Source: Rotaria sordida
Lineage: Eukaryota; Rotifera; Eurotatoria; Philodinida; Philodinidae
Direction of reading: 5' to 3'
NCBI GenBank assembly: GCA_905250125.1
Contig: CAJNOL010001253.1
Location: 1-64,000, forward strand
Length of the DNA stretch: 64,000 nt
Shown here: one piece after another, positions 45,501 through 57,302 of the stretch
Position numbering within the stretch: position 1 is the first letter of the stretch
How the letters are laid out: each line of letters begins with the position of its first letter
Position numbers and translations under genes: made by a program
The notes under the pieces: generated by a model
Told to the model about the DNA's origin: nothing
Seen by the model: the letters and a program-made list of their open reading frames with translations, nothing else
Database searches by the model: none

Positions 45501-48500
45501 GCTGATATTTGGATAAAAAATAAACGTGGTGATTATCCAATACATGAAGCAATTAATTCAATATCAGTTAGTAAATTTCGTAATGAAAAAAATGATCAAT
45601 TACAAAGAGAATGTTTAGGTATTTGATATATTTTCGTTTTTTTTTTTTGGAAAATTATTTATTTATTTTTAAGATTTTGTTCGATTTATATTACAATTAT
45701 ATCCTAAGAAAGTTAATATTCAAAATAGTGAACATCGAACATTTCTTCATTTGGCTGCTAATTTCGGAGATGTAACAATGTGTAAAATATTAATTGAATG
45801 TGGTGCAAGAGTTAATTCATTTATTCAAACAACAGCTGTAAATTATTTTGTTGTTTTTAAGTGCAAATAAGAATACTCTTATGAACTTCATATAATTAAA
45901 TCTATTAAATAGGATTTAGTTAATAGTTTCTATTAAATAATTAATCATAGAAGATTTATATTATATTGTTGTTTTTGATAGGAACATTATAGAGACTTGG
46001 AGTTTCCACTATTCAAGAAAGAAAACTCATATCTGGTTGGTCAACAAATGAACATAAGCCCCAACTTTCTAGAATGTTCCATTCAAGAGTTATAAGGATT
46101 TTTTCAAGACTTTCCGTTTCCAGTAAATTGACTTTGGAATTCCATACGATAAATAATCATTACTATCATCTCTTTTCGAGTCTTCTAAGGTTAATTTGCT
46201 GAAATTGAGAGTCTCAGAAAAACATTTTGTAACACTTGAACGAAATATTCTAGAAAGTTGGAACTTACGTAGATCGAGCCAGAAGAATTTTTTCCTATCG
46301 ATTGGTCATATTTCAAGTTAAAAGTCAATAAAAAATGACTTCAGAGATAACTCACCTAATTGATCAGTGGTTGACTAATCAGCTCTCTGCATGCATAAAT
46401 GGCTTAGTGTCTTCTCTCTTGAATGGTGAAAGTTCCAGGTCTCTATGTTGTTCCTATCAAAAGTTATTCAAAAAAAAACGGGCCAGATCCATTGCTTTTT
46501 GAAATGGCAATAGGAGTCTTTTTACATCAATATAAAACATTGTGAAACAATATAAGTATCAGAGATGTCCATGGTGGCAGCAGATCCTTTCTGAGAAGAT
46601 ATTGCAAAATCTCATGGATTTGTGTAGGATTCAGATATCCATAAGTGTAACAGTCAGAGACTAGATGAAACACATGGGTGATTCATACCGACAGTTCTAG
46701 TTCAGTACAGTGATGCCAGAGATTCTCGAAAGACTTTTTGAAAACCATAGCGACAGCGACGCGAAAGACTTCTCTCTTTTAGAACCGAGGCGCGACAACG
46801 GCAGATTCTCAGCTACGATGGGCATCTATGATAAAGTAACTGTTTTTGAAAGCTTCAAAGTTATATGTATCTACCTTAAATCTTATCAGACTTTTTGAAT
46901 TAGTATTAAACTTTAATAACATTTAGTGCAAAAGTAATGACACGAAATGTTTCTCCCTAGAAAGGCATAGGTTTTTTTTCTTAATTCATGAAATATTTTC
47001 TTCTCTTTTGAATTGTATCATCCATGCAAAAATAAAAATAAGACAGGCAAAAAAAAATATTCGTATAATAAAGATCGAATGTTTTTTTCTGTTTTCTCGT
47101 CTCATTTTATTTTTGCATGGATAATACAATTCGAAAACGAAGAAAATATCGTATATCAGCTGATAGATGGATCAACAATAAATTGAGAGTACTCCTGAAG
47201 AAATTATATATAATCTCAAACAGCGTCTTTTACTCTATCGATTAGTAAAAAAAAAGAACTTTCGCTTTTATCTAATCAGAATTCGAAAAAAAAAATCATT
47301 CTTCTTTAACATGAAGTGCTTTTACGAAAACATGTATTCAATATAATGACCTTGCACAATTTTCCATAATTCCAAATCGCGCAAAACTTCTACAAAATGT
47401 TCCTTCATCCATAACATCGATATAGTATTCCAGACCTGAGCTAACGCGGGAAAGTCAGCAACTGTTCAATTGCTTTTAAGTCGGAGCTATGTGCATCATG
47501 TAGGTCCATCTCCATGAGAGTAGCTCATTGTGAAATTTTCACATCTTTTGGTTGTTCCAATTCTGAAATAAGAATATTAGAACCTGTTGAGGGTATACGA
47601 GCAGTGTAAAAACACCCTTTTTAGCTGTATCTTAGGATAAGAACAACTAAAAGACCTGAAACTTTCACAATAAACTACTCTCACCGAGACTTGTTGCTGT
47701 GCAAAGTTTCAAGTCGAAACTCGAAACTCAATTTTCTGGTTCCTGAGAAGGACCACAGCATTATGCTTAATTCAAAATACCACAAAAATGCAGTATCTCG
47801 ACACTAATAAGCTAGCGGTCCGAATTCTTTTCAAGGTATTTCATAGCTCATTAGGACCTACATGATGCACATAGTTCCGACTCAAAAGCGATTGAATAAT
47901 TGGTGACCTTCCCTCGTAAGAGTGTTTTAGACAAAACTCATTGTTCTCTCTCACAGTGATATTTCAGCTTATATTAACATTCGAGAGATGATAAAGCTAT
48001 ATTAACCACAATATGTTCGCCTGATAGAACCGGTCGGGTTAGTTCCGGACCCGAAAATTTTCGATCCGACAACCTCTACTGCTTGTTTTATGGAAAAATA
48101 TTCACTGTACAGGATATCTTATCTGCTAGAGTTATATGTTCGTAACAATAAGAAATTCTGTAAAATTTGTTTTTTAATATTTTAGGGTAATTTTTTAACA
48201 CCTTATGATCTTGCTCGTATTCGTCATCAAGATAAATGTGCTGAATATCTTGTTTATAATCATGGAGGTCAACGAGGCAATTTATTAGCACATATATTAG
48301 CTCGACGTATTCAAAAATATTTTCGTCAATATAAAATGAAAAAACCTTTAATAGAAAATCAACAACGAAAAACATTGAATAAAATATTTCGTACTAATAA
48401 TAATAATAATAATAATAATAGAAATTCTTTTATATCTGAAAATTTATCTTCTCAATCAACTAATAAATTAATATCAACAAAAAACCCAACAGATCATTTA

Positions 48501-49208
48501 CTTAATCAAGCAAAATTATGTTTACATAATAAAATAATTGATGATCAATGTAAAGAATTAAAAATTAATTCATCAAAATCTCAAATATATTTAATAAATA
48601 ATTCAAAAGAAGAAAAACAAACAGCAAAACAACGACGTCATATATTTGCTGAATTCAAAACAACAATGAAATCAATTAATTGTAGTGATGAACACGAGTA
48701 TTTAATAAAAAAAAACAAAAAAAAAATCTGTTTTTTTCTTTTTGGTTACTTATTATTCTTTTTTTTTTAAAGATCAAATTCATTACAACGAATAATAATT
48801 CATCCATCAAATTCTATTACAACATCAGTTAAACTATATGAACGACATAAATTAATAGCCGAAGAATTATTTAAAATAAAAGAAGCTCGAATTCATAATC
48901 ATTCTGTAAAATTTAATACAAAAAAAAAAAAAAAAAATTTTTCTATTCAAATTTTTGAATATATTTTAGATTATTATCAATCGACGATTATATAAAATTT
49001 TAATTGAAAATGCATTTAATCCTCAAAATCGATCTATTGATGAAATTGAAAAATATCTTGAAACATTATTAAAAGCATATGAAACTGAATTAGAATCTAT
49101 ACGAAAACGAACTAAAGTAAATGAAATAATAAAAATCATTCTTTTTTTCTTTTTATTTATTCATAGAGTGTTCCGCCTAAACGTATACACAATTGTTCTC
49201 AACGATAG
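42596..49208 (+). CDS. Ankyrin-repeat protein, inversin-like, with IQ-like motif and coiled tail
   Basis: Fourteen exons join in frame to about 666 residues: 42596-42661, 42715-42865, 42926-43030, 43088-43216, 43279-43374, 44979-45053, 45115-45192, 45251-45371, 45437-45618, 45674-45837, 48186-48697, 48773-48905, 48970-49116 and 49167-49208. About eleven ankyrin repeats run from residue 3 to about 410 (for example GRTALHYCCDHENIDCARLL, TALHCAATCGHLSCIRMLI, GCTPLFYAITFEHLNVCRVL). Then LTPYDLARIRHQDKCAEYL, and ARRIQKYFRQYKMKK, which fits an IQ calmodulin-binding pattern. A basic/Asn-rich linker and a helical tail (IDEIEKYLETLLKAYETELE) follow. Ankyrin repeats plus IQ is the inversin layout, but the repeats are too diverged to claim orthology. 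Introns 5 and 10 (1.6 and 2.3 kb) are repeat-filled. An AG acceptor ends two bases before the ATG. Confidence 0.85.
43375..44978. other. Ankyrin-gene intron 5, repeat-derived
   Basis: 1.6 kb. It contains one clear MITE (44325-44537). Short open frames here have no recognisable domain. Confidence 0.55.
44325..44537. mobile_element. MITE, 213 bp, inverted repeats
   Basis: The left arm CTCGGATGGCTTTTTTGGGT and right arm (reversed CTCAGATGGTTTTTGTGGGT) pair for about 80 bp, through TTTCCTGCTACG and CCTTTT, around a short centre. No coding capacity; target duplication unclear. Confidence 0.78.
45965..46473. mobile_element. MITE of the TTGATAGGAACA family
   Basis: The left end TTTTTGATAGGAACATTATA and right end (reversed CTTTTGATAGGAACAACATA) pair for about 60 bp, including GAGACTTGGAGTTTCCACT versus GAGACCTGGAACTTTCACC. 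Same family as 18277-19357 and the inner arms of 37794-38394. Confidence 0.72.
46990..47155. repeat. Short inverted-repeat element, ~165 bp
   Basis: ATTTTCTTCTCTTTTGAATT followed by GTATCATCCATGCAAAAATA on the left pairs with GAAGAAAATATCG and TATTTTTGCATGGATAATAC on the right. Confidence 0.7.
47450..47922. mobile_element. MITE-like copy of the repeat family in SETDB1 and SLU7 introns
   Basis: The ends AACTGTTCAATTGCTTTTAA and, reversed, AATTATTCAATCGCTTTTGA pair, continuing through GTCGGAGCTATGTGCATCAT on the left and its complement on the right. 47690-47850 matches 32225-32665 in reverse. Confidence 0.68.
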
Positions 49209-49585
49209 TCATAAATCTTATGATTCATGCAACAGCAAAAAAACAAAATTATGATTATTAGCAAAAAAAAAATAATAATAATAACTGTATCTTTTTCCAG
49301 TTATTTTTATGTGTAAAATAGTGTGTTTACATATTTTTTTTTCTTTCATATTCTGTATCTATCCTTATGCAATTAATAGTCATCAATAGAAGGACACGCT
49401 TCATTGATTTATGAATAGCTAACGAAAAAAAAAAAAAAAAAAAAATTATATGCATCTATTCATCAAATAATATGGGAAAGGCTTCAATATCATATATTCA
49501 TACGTAGATTGGCTTTTTTTTTGTCTTTTGTCAAAAGGTCATTGAATATACAGTTTATATTTTAGAAAACGTGCTTAAATTAACG
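49209..49585. other. Intergenic, ankyrin gene to KAPKxP gene
   Basis: 377 bp with poly-A and poly-T runs. An AG acceptor (TTTATATTTTAG, ending 49565) lies 20 bases before the next ATG. No other feature is seen. Confidence 0.55.
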
Positions 49586-51174
49586 ATGAAGAATACAGAA
49601 ATAGACGATTCCATTGATAATACAGATATTCCTAATACAACTACTGGAAATCGTTCGACCAAAAACAAACCTGCACCAAAAGCTCCAACAGATGAAACAC
49701 AGATACTAATAAAAACTAGTGAAAACAAAAGAAAAGCACCAAAAATTCCAATTACTACAAATATTGATGTTTACGAACGTACGGATGAAACAGAAGCACG
49801 TGATATTCTTGAAAAAGAAAATAATTTTCAAGAATCATCTATCTTTGATCAAGAAATTCCAGTTAAATCAAAGAAAAAACGAGCACCAAAATTTGAAATA
49901 CCTAATGAAAATGATGAATTAATACCAATCGAAGAAACTATTACAAAAAAAAAATCCAAAGCACCAAAACCTCCTATAAATGATTATGATGATGATGATA
50001 ATGATTCTCAAAATATTGAAACTTTATCTATGGATTTATTAGAATCATCTATGGATATAAAACCTAAGAAAAAAAAATCTAAAAAATCCAAATTATTAAC
50101 AGAAACATTCTCTACTTCATTTGATGATTTAAATATTACTAATCTTGATGAAATATATTCTCCAGATCAAGGTAATATCGATCTCATACATCATATTTTC
50201 TAATTTAAATAATACCATAGATATCTGATGAATTCCATGCATAAATTATCAACTAAATAATTACTTTTCTAATGATAAAAAAAAACAAAAACTGTTTTTC
50301 ATTTGAATATATAATTAGATATAACCTAAGAATATTCTAATTCTTTTCGAAAGAAAAATTTCAAAAATTTTTTTTATTTACTTTAGAAATAGATGTAAAT
50401 ACAAATGATATTATTCCTATTGATGATATTGAAAATGTACAATCATCGGAAAATAATACAAATGAATATGAAACAGCTATTATCAATGCATATAGTAATT
50501 TAGCATCAAATGTTCATTTTTCTCAATATTTTGGTGATGAATGGCGTATTGCTTATTTACCAAAACCAGCTCGTACAGATGAAAAATCTCTTATAAGAAA
50601 AATATTACCCGGTGGTAATAAAGATGAAAAATCACCTAAAAAAACAACGGCTCCAAAAGGAGGTATATTAACTCGTCTTCGTAATGGTGTAAGTACACTT
50701 GTACGTGATGAAAATAATATGTTATTTGGTGAACGTTCAAATATTGAAAAACGTGATTATGGAGATGATCCTGATGATATTGATACTGATAATTTAAATC
50801 GTTATGCACAAAAATTACGTGATTTAGAAGATAGAGATCGTGAAATAAATCCTGAATATCTTGTACTTCGTGATGGAAAAACTCTTTATGCTGTACATGA
50901 ATCTGATGCTGATGGTACAGTTAAATTAGCTAAACGTAAACCAATATTTGATCGTTTTGCTGATCAAAAAATTAATGATCAATCAGGAAAAAAGACAATT
51001 TTATCTCGTTTAAAAAGTTCATTTAGTCGAAGTAAAGATATAGATGACAATGATAGTCAATCATTAAAATTAGATGGTGATACATCAAATACTCGTTTAC
51101 AACGAAAATCAAGTAAAAAATCTTTTGGTGATGATATAAATATGGTAGCATATGACGATTTGGGAATGGATTGA
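49586..51174 (+). CDS. Disordered KAPKxP-repeat protein, family unknown
   Basis: Two exons, 49586-50171 and 50387-51174, join in frame to about 457 residues. The N-terminal half is charged and low-complexity with spaced K/R-APK-x-P motifs: KPAPKAP, RKAPKIP, RAPKFEIP, KAPKPP, each preceded by lysine clusters and separated by acidic stretches. The C-terminal half looks better conserved: NAYSNLASNVHFSQYFGDEW, RIAYLPKPARTDEKSL, EINPEYLVLRDGKTLYAVHE, RKPIFDRFADQK, and a basic SRLKSSFSRSK patch. There is no signal peptide or membrane segment. The Pro-Lys repeats could be linear binding motifs (SH3-like) or charge-based scaffolding. I do not recognise the family. An in-frame GTG upstream (49571) is unlikely to be used. 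Confidence 0.75.
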
Positions 51175-51731
51175 AAGCTAATTCTATTTTATGTGGATGT
51201 GTGTATATATGCGCGCGCGTCCATAAGAAACAAAAACAATGACAACAAACGACGTACACATCGCTTCGATTATTTCTTGTTCTTCTTCTTTTTTTTTTTT
51301 TTTGTTTTTGTCGTTGTGCGTGGTCTTTTACAGAAATACATTTCTTGTCTTTTTTTTTTCCCTGAAAGAAAAAGAGAAATGCAGAAATTTCTAGTTCTTT
51401 CGTTGTCGTATGTTGGCTTTTATTTGATAAGAGAATATGAGTGAGTGGAACTAGAACCTAATTTTGTTCTTCCTTCATCTCGACAAATATTGGTCGGTTA
51501 TTATTATGCGTGTATTTTATGATCAATAAGGCAGAATTCTCTTTTCTCCTATAACGATAATCTTCTAATAGTGTAGCATATTTTGATTTATTTTATTACA
51601 ATTATATAAAAAAAAAGGTATGTAAATATGATTTATCTATCAAAATAAATAAAACATACGACTTCAAAAAACATAATATTTTTTATTAAGTTATATTTTC
51701 AAAAAATTCGACAATTATTGTTGTTTTTTTT
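51175..51731. other. Intergenic, upstream of the Kv gene
   Basis: 557 bp with long T-rich tracts, a GCGCGCGC run near 51211 and no coding region. It presumably contains the Kv promoter; no AG acceptor immediately precedes the Kv ATG. Confidence 0.5.
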
Positions 51732-54086
51732 ATGGCTGTAAATTTACTTGGTAGTTCAGATAGTGATGCACGTATTATTCTTAATGTTGGTGGTACACGT
51801 TTTGAAACAACAAAATCAACATTAAAAAAATTACCAGCAACACGTTTATCAAAATTAACTGAACAATTATCATATTATGATCCAATATTAAATGAATATT
51901 TTTTTGATCGTCATCCAGGTGTTTTTTCTCAAGTATTAAATTATTATCGTACAGGAAAATTACATTATCCATTAAATGTTTGTGGACCTTTATTTGAAGA
52001 TGAATTATCATATTGGGGTTTACAACGAGAAGAAGTTGAACCATGTTGTTGGTTTGTATAAAAAAACAAATAATTTCCTTTATTTTTGTTTTACCTCTTT
52101 CTTCTAGGATGACTTATACAAAACATCGATCAACTGCAGAAACATTATCAATTTTAGATAGTTTAGAATTAGATACAGTACGTTCATCTCAACAAGAAGT
52201 TATAAAAAAATTTGGTTGGGATGATGATTTTGATTATATTCAAGGTCGTTTACCTAAATATAAAAAAATGATGATGATTATATGGCAAATATTTGAAGAA
52301 CCACGATCATCAACTATAGCTAAAGTTATTACTGTCATTTCAATATTTTTTATTCTTGTATCTATATTATCATTTGTCTTACAAACATTATCAATGTTTC
52401 GTATAACTGATATTGATTTTGTTACGGTTTATGTTAATAAAACGACAACAGATCGTACACCAACATTAAGTCGACAACATGTTCATTCATCGTTTGATAT
52501 TGTTGAATGGATATGTATGTTTATATTATTTTCTTTCATTTTATTTATGTTTGTTTTTTGTTTTTAGGTAATACATGGTTTATATTTGAAATAATGATAA
52601 GATTTATTGTTAGTCCAAATAAAAAAGAATTTTGTAAATCATTTTTAAATATTATTGATTTTCTTGGTATGTTATTTTAGTGTTTAATCTTTATATTCTT
52701 TTCAATCAGTTAATCAATTGTTCAATCTCAAATATTTTCTCTTCTTCTAGTATTTCACAATACGTGTTATTTTCTTGAATATATTGACAAGAGTAAAGTA
52801 GATGTGTATATTCTATACATATTTAAGATAAAAATAATAGTATTTTTAATCCTTTATTTTTAATTATGTACCTTTACCTTGAGATAATTTAATGCTATAG
52901 ATATGTTGAAACTAATTATATCAATTTGATTTGACATCAGTTGCTAATAAATATTTCGGCTAGTGTTAATTTTCATTTTCCTTAAATTGTATTTGACTAG
53001 GAATACAACGATACTAGTAAATTACTCGATCACAGTTTACCAACAGTCGGAATACAGAACAATAGACTAACATTAAAGATCGGTTATTATTTCAATTACC
53101 CTACATTCATTAAATATAGTGCATACTTTGTATAAATTTTATTAGCATTTCATATATTCGACTACATTTAAAGATAAGTGTTACACTTAATTTACATAAT
53201 TATAACTTCTCCCTTACACGATCATACAATCATGAGAATAGTCCATCTGTTAATTAAAAGTTTCGTACTATTCAGAATAAATGAAGATTATAATGTATGA
53301 ATATCAAAGTAAAAGTAAAAGAATAAAACTAATGTAGAATATTTTTCTTTTATTCTAGCAACATCTTGGTTTTATTTTACATGGGCATTAATAAAACTTA
53401 ATGTTAATGATAATGAAGCTCTTGATTTATTATCAACGATACGTATAATGCGATTATTTAAATTATTTAATCATCATCCTGGTTTAAAAGTTATTATAAC
53501 ATCAATGAAATATTCATCATCTGTTTTATGGTTATTAATATTTTTTGTTTTAATTGCTGTTGCTATATTTGCTGCATTAATTTATTATGCTGAACGTATG
53601 ACAACACGACATCCTAATGAGAATATGTTTCGTTCAATTCCAGATGCTTTATGGTTTAATATGATAACAATGTCAACAATTGGTTATGGAGATTTATATC
53701 CAAAAACTATGTTAGGAATGTTAATTGGCGCTGTTTCAACAGGTAATGAAATGTCTGATGTTCTTTTTTAGATAATAAAAAACAAAAAGAAATAAATGGT
53801 TTTGTTTTTTTTTTTGTTTTTAGTTGCTGGTGTATTAATTATTGATTTACCAATGCCAATTATTGTTGAATCATTTGCTAATTTTTATACACATCTTCGT
53901 GCACGATCAAAATTACCTAAAACTCGACGAAAAATTGGTCCAGCTGAACCAACAGTTAAAAAACGAACACCTGTAACAACAATTGATAATGGACAAAATC
54001 TTAAATTACTTGGACAGACAGCTAGAACATCAATGTTTAGTACTAAAACAGTTATTAATAATAATATTAAGTCTTCAGTTGCTTAA
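51732..54086 (+). CDS. Voltage-gated potassium channel, Shaw (Kv3) type
   Basis: Five exons, 51732-52051, 52108-52514, 52568-52666, 53359-53742 and 53824-54086, join in frame to about 490 residues. The T1 tetramerisation domain is residues 14-106 ([52 protein letters not shown]). S1 is about 178-201; S2 ([15 protein letters not shown]) leads to S3 (LNIIDFL). S4 ([20 protein letters not shown]) has only two Arg and one Lys before two His. The pore is [11 protein letters not shown] with GYGD at 384-387. S6 reads [17 protein letters not shown], with PMP (413-415) where Kv channels have PVP. The post-S6 [19 protein letters not shown] matches Shaw. It forms tetrameric K+ channels in the plasma membrane. 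AATAAA is at 54125-54130. Confidence 0.93.
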
Positions 54087-54124
54087 ATAATAAAAATCAA
54101 TCTATTCTTTTCTGATTTCTTGTA

Positions 54125-54130
54125 AATAAA
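54125..54130 (+). terminator. Poly(A) signal of the Kv gene
   Basis: AATAAA 39 bases after the TAA stop; a second AATAAA overlaps slightly downstream (54131-54136). Confidence 0.6.
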
Positions 54131-56435
54131 AATAAATTCATCCTAGCCGCATTTCGATTTTATTCAATTCAAAATATGATGTACAGCAAAGAGCCATTTA
54201 AAAAAAAATATTGTACTTTCTATTTTGTAATGAATTTCATTACGAAAAAACCATAAAAGTGACCATTTCCAACAAGTTGCTTTTCTAGACTCTATAATTC
54301 AAGAATGACTGGTCCAAACAGATTGAGATTTTTTTTTTGTCTCTAAATATCAATGAGTTCTACTAAGAGAAAAAAAAAGTTCCGCTCAAACAATGTATGT
54401 AGATGTTCTTCTCAAAGGATCACACGCATCCATATCCGAAATATTTTCTTCCACCTGTGACATTGTTCGAACATAGCTCATATGATATTCATATTGATGA
54501 AAATGACTCTCAAAAAGGACAACTTGATAGATCTTTGTTTCAACATCTACATTTGGACATGCCCGTCACTATAATAAAAAGAAATACTCAATCTATACAT
54601 ATGTACTTAAACCGATTTCAGTGCCTATTTTCAAATATTCATATTCACTCTATTTATTAGCCTTAAGAGTATTACTCTCGTTGGTGATTTTCGAATCATT
54701 TCGAACAGGTATATTGTCAAAGCCGTCTGAAAAGTCCTTAGTAGTAATGAAATCATGATAACAGTAGCTGACTTCATTCACACCACATCTCATCGATACC
54801 CACTCTCAATTGAATTCTGAATTGTTTTTAGTTATTTATCATGTAGATTATGCTTTTTATTTGTGATTTTCGGATCGTTTAAGTAAATACGAAGTGATAG
54901 TCCTTTGATGAGACCTTTAGACAAAGTCGAAATTCGTTTTTTGGTTTGTTGGACTCAGAGACATCCACACTATCTTTCGCATCCTCACACTGTTCAAACT
55001 TTGGTGGAATAGAATTAGAATGTAGTACATTAAATGAAAGAAAAAAATCATTATTTTTCTTATTGTTTATCTAATAGATGTAGTTGCAAGTGCTACCAAC
55101 GCGAACAACGAACAATCGAAACTTTTAATATCTTTTTCTTGCAAAATGATATGAAATCAATATTTCTTGTTGAATTCTGTAGAATGAACTTTCATAAAAA
55201 ATGTTAAATTTTAAAGATGATTGAAGAATATTTCAGCAAGTCAATTTTATTATGATGGTTTCTTATTTTGGGTGAAAAACTTACTTTAATCTTGCATTAA
55301 AATTTTGTTTGATGATATCTATCAAGTGTTCAATTTATATGACGCTTTACAGAAGTCAATACTCGAATTTAAGACAATAGAATAAGTTCGTGTCCACGCA
55401 TTAGAGCTATAGTTGAAACATGGAAAAGTTCATTATCCTTTAATTAAAGCGAACATCAATGTAGTATAATAGGTTCTGGATAAGGCTCTTATCTTCAAAA
55501 GATTGAACTTGTTCATGGTAGTTCAAAGTTTATCTAGTTGTATTGCAGATTTATTCTAAAAATGAATACCCTCATTCTTAATGAAACAATTATTGGCTGA
55601 ATGCGTGATATTGAATAAAAGAAGACAATAGCACGTTGCTCACAATTATTTTAGATATTTGCTGTTGTCTTCAGAAATCTAAACGAAACATGTTTAATAT
55701 ATATTTTATTGAAATAAATAATTATGAATAGCAGAGAAAAAATTGGCAAGTATATTAGAAGAGAAAGCAAACAGATTGCAAGAATACAAAACAGAGAAAG
55801 CTACGTAGTTAATTGAAAACATGAGAGGAGCAAACTAACTAATAGATAGCATTCATTAATTTTTCGATGATTGATGGTACCGTCCTATTTAAGAATGTGA
55901 ATTGACGCTGGCACCATGTGTTCTACAAAGAAAATCAAGCTGTTATTACAATCCTTGCAGGATTAAAATGACACATTTCTTCACTCTCCTTTTAATTCTT
56001 CAGAAATGCAATAAGGAATTGGTTCATATATTATAACGAAACTTTTTGAATATACAGTCCTGATGGTATATTAACAACATCTGTCACGGTAAATGATGAC
56101 CTCTGGCTTGCTTCTATCACACTCTTTGGGGGGATCGAAATATTCACCCCTATACTTCATCACTTATTTTAGTTCGTATTTCACAAAAATATTGAATTAA
56201 TTCGAGATCATAAAATACTGCAAATGATAATAAAACTCATAGAAGAAAATATGAATGATGGAATACATTATCATGGCATTCTCTCGATGAGTTATCATCA
56301 ATACTCTATATTGTCATAACATACCTGACTTAAACATCCTATTCAAATATGCTTCTCATTTCAAAGACATGATGATGGACATTTGCCTATTGAAATACGC
56401 TAAAAATGAACATAAAATAGCAAGATATTCAAATA
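54131..56435. other. Gene-poor interval after the Kv gene
   Basis: 2.3 kb with no recognised gene or RNA. A 13-bp imperfect hairpin (GAAGACAATAGCA and TGCTGTTGTCTTC) lies at 55621-55672. The frame at 54403-54660 has no domain support. Confidence 0.5.
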
Positions 56436-57030
56436 TTTTGTTCAATTCAAAGCAAAAATTTCTAGTTAATTTTATAATCGAGAAACATTCGATCAAAGAA
56501 TAATTCATAACAAGTAATCATGTAAGTACTTTGTTCATTTGCAAGCAAAGATTTGTAGTTGACTTTATTATCGAGGAACACTGGATCAAAGAATAATCTC
56601 ACAACAAGCAACTATTTAAATACTTTGTTCATTGAGAAGTAAAGATTTATAGCTTATTTTATAATCGAAGAATAGTCGACCAAAGAATAATTCATATCGA
56701 ACAACTAGTCATGTACTTTGTTCATTTGCAAGCAAAGATTTGTAGTTGATTATGTCATCGAGGAACACTGGATTAAGGAATAATTCGTAGGAAACAATTA
56801 TTCTAATACTTTATTGAGCTCAAAGCGAACGTTTATAGACGATTTTATCATCGAGGAACACTTGATCAAGGAATAATTCATAGGAAACAACTATTCAAAT
56901 GTTTTGTTCAATTTAGAGCAAAACCTTGTAGTTGATTATGTCGTCGAAGAATATTGGATGTATGACTAATTCGTACCAAACAATTATTCAAATATTTTGT
57001 TCAATTCGATGGAAAAATTTGTAGTTTTTT
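56436..57030. repeat. 93-bp satellite array, ~6.4 diverged units
   Basis: The landmark TTTGTTCA/TTTATTGA recurs near 56438, 56531, 56624, 56718, 56811, 56904 and 56997, a spacing of 93-94 bp. Each unit repeats AAAGATTTGTAGTTGAT, a TCGAGGAACACTGGATCAA-like segment and GAATAATTCATA. Units are perhaps 70-85% alike, so the array is old. Confidence 0.88.
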
Positions 57031-57049
57031 ATGTGGTTGATGCTGAAAC

Positions 57050-57274
57050 CTAAAACGTTATGGTAATCGAAGATACCGTAAGTTTGTTCGGTGGTTGACG
57101 GACCACACGTTTAACATCTCTACCTTCCAGTGGCGCTGCTTGTGCTACAAAGAGTGTCGTCACTAACATCAAAATAGCAATGAAGCAAACCAACTGGTTG
57201 AATAGTTTAATTGTTGCTGTTGTTTTCTGATCGCTTGAGAAAAAATTGATGGATAAATATGGACACGTAATCAA
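57050..57274 (-). CDS. Possible small secreted peptide precursor
   Basis: A 74-codon minus-strand frame. After about 27 residues comes a typical signal-peptide core (LVCFIAILMLVTTLFVAQA) with an AxA cleavage site before APLEGRDVKR. The dibasic KR would release VVRQPPNKLTVSSITITF. GC content and codon use are higher than in neighbouring sequence. A canonical TATA box lies 30-37 bp upstream on the same strand. Against it: the N-terminal extension before the hydrophobic core is long, the start would lie almost on the expected transcription start, and no homolog is recognised. The frame could be a chance open stretch at the edge of the satellite. Confidence 0.4.
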   Translation of the reverse strand: MITCPYLSINFFSSDQKTTATIKLFNQLVCFIAILMLVTTLFVAQAAPLEGRDVKRVVRQPPNKLTVSSITITF

Positions 57275-57302
57275 ATGGTATGATTATATAATTGTACTTC
57301 GT

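Larger units (their letters stand above)
45838..48185. other. Ankyrin-gene intron 10, 2.3 kb, three stacked repeats
   Basis: It contains MITE-like inverted repeats at 45965-46473, 46990-47155 and 47450-47922. The rest has no recognisable gene; the ORF at 46710-46898 has no domain. Confidence 0.6.

Noticed and set aside
48088-48375. 95-codon minus-strand frame
   Set aside because: Antisense shadow of ankyrin-gene exon 11, which has an in-frame, homologous plus-strand reading.
42596-49208. Naming the ankyrin gene INVS
   Set aside because: The ankyrin-plus-IQ layout agrees, but repeat sequences are too diverged and the D-box region of inversin was not recognised.
51781-52044. 87-codon minus-strand frame
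   Set aside because: Antisense of the Kv T1 domain exon; His/Ile/Leu-rich shadow.
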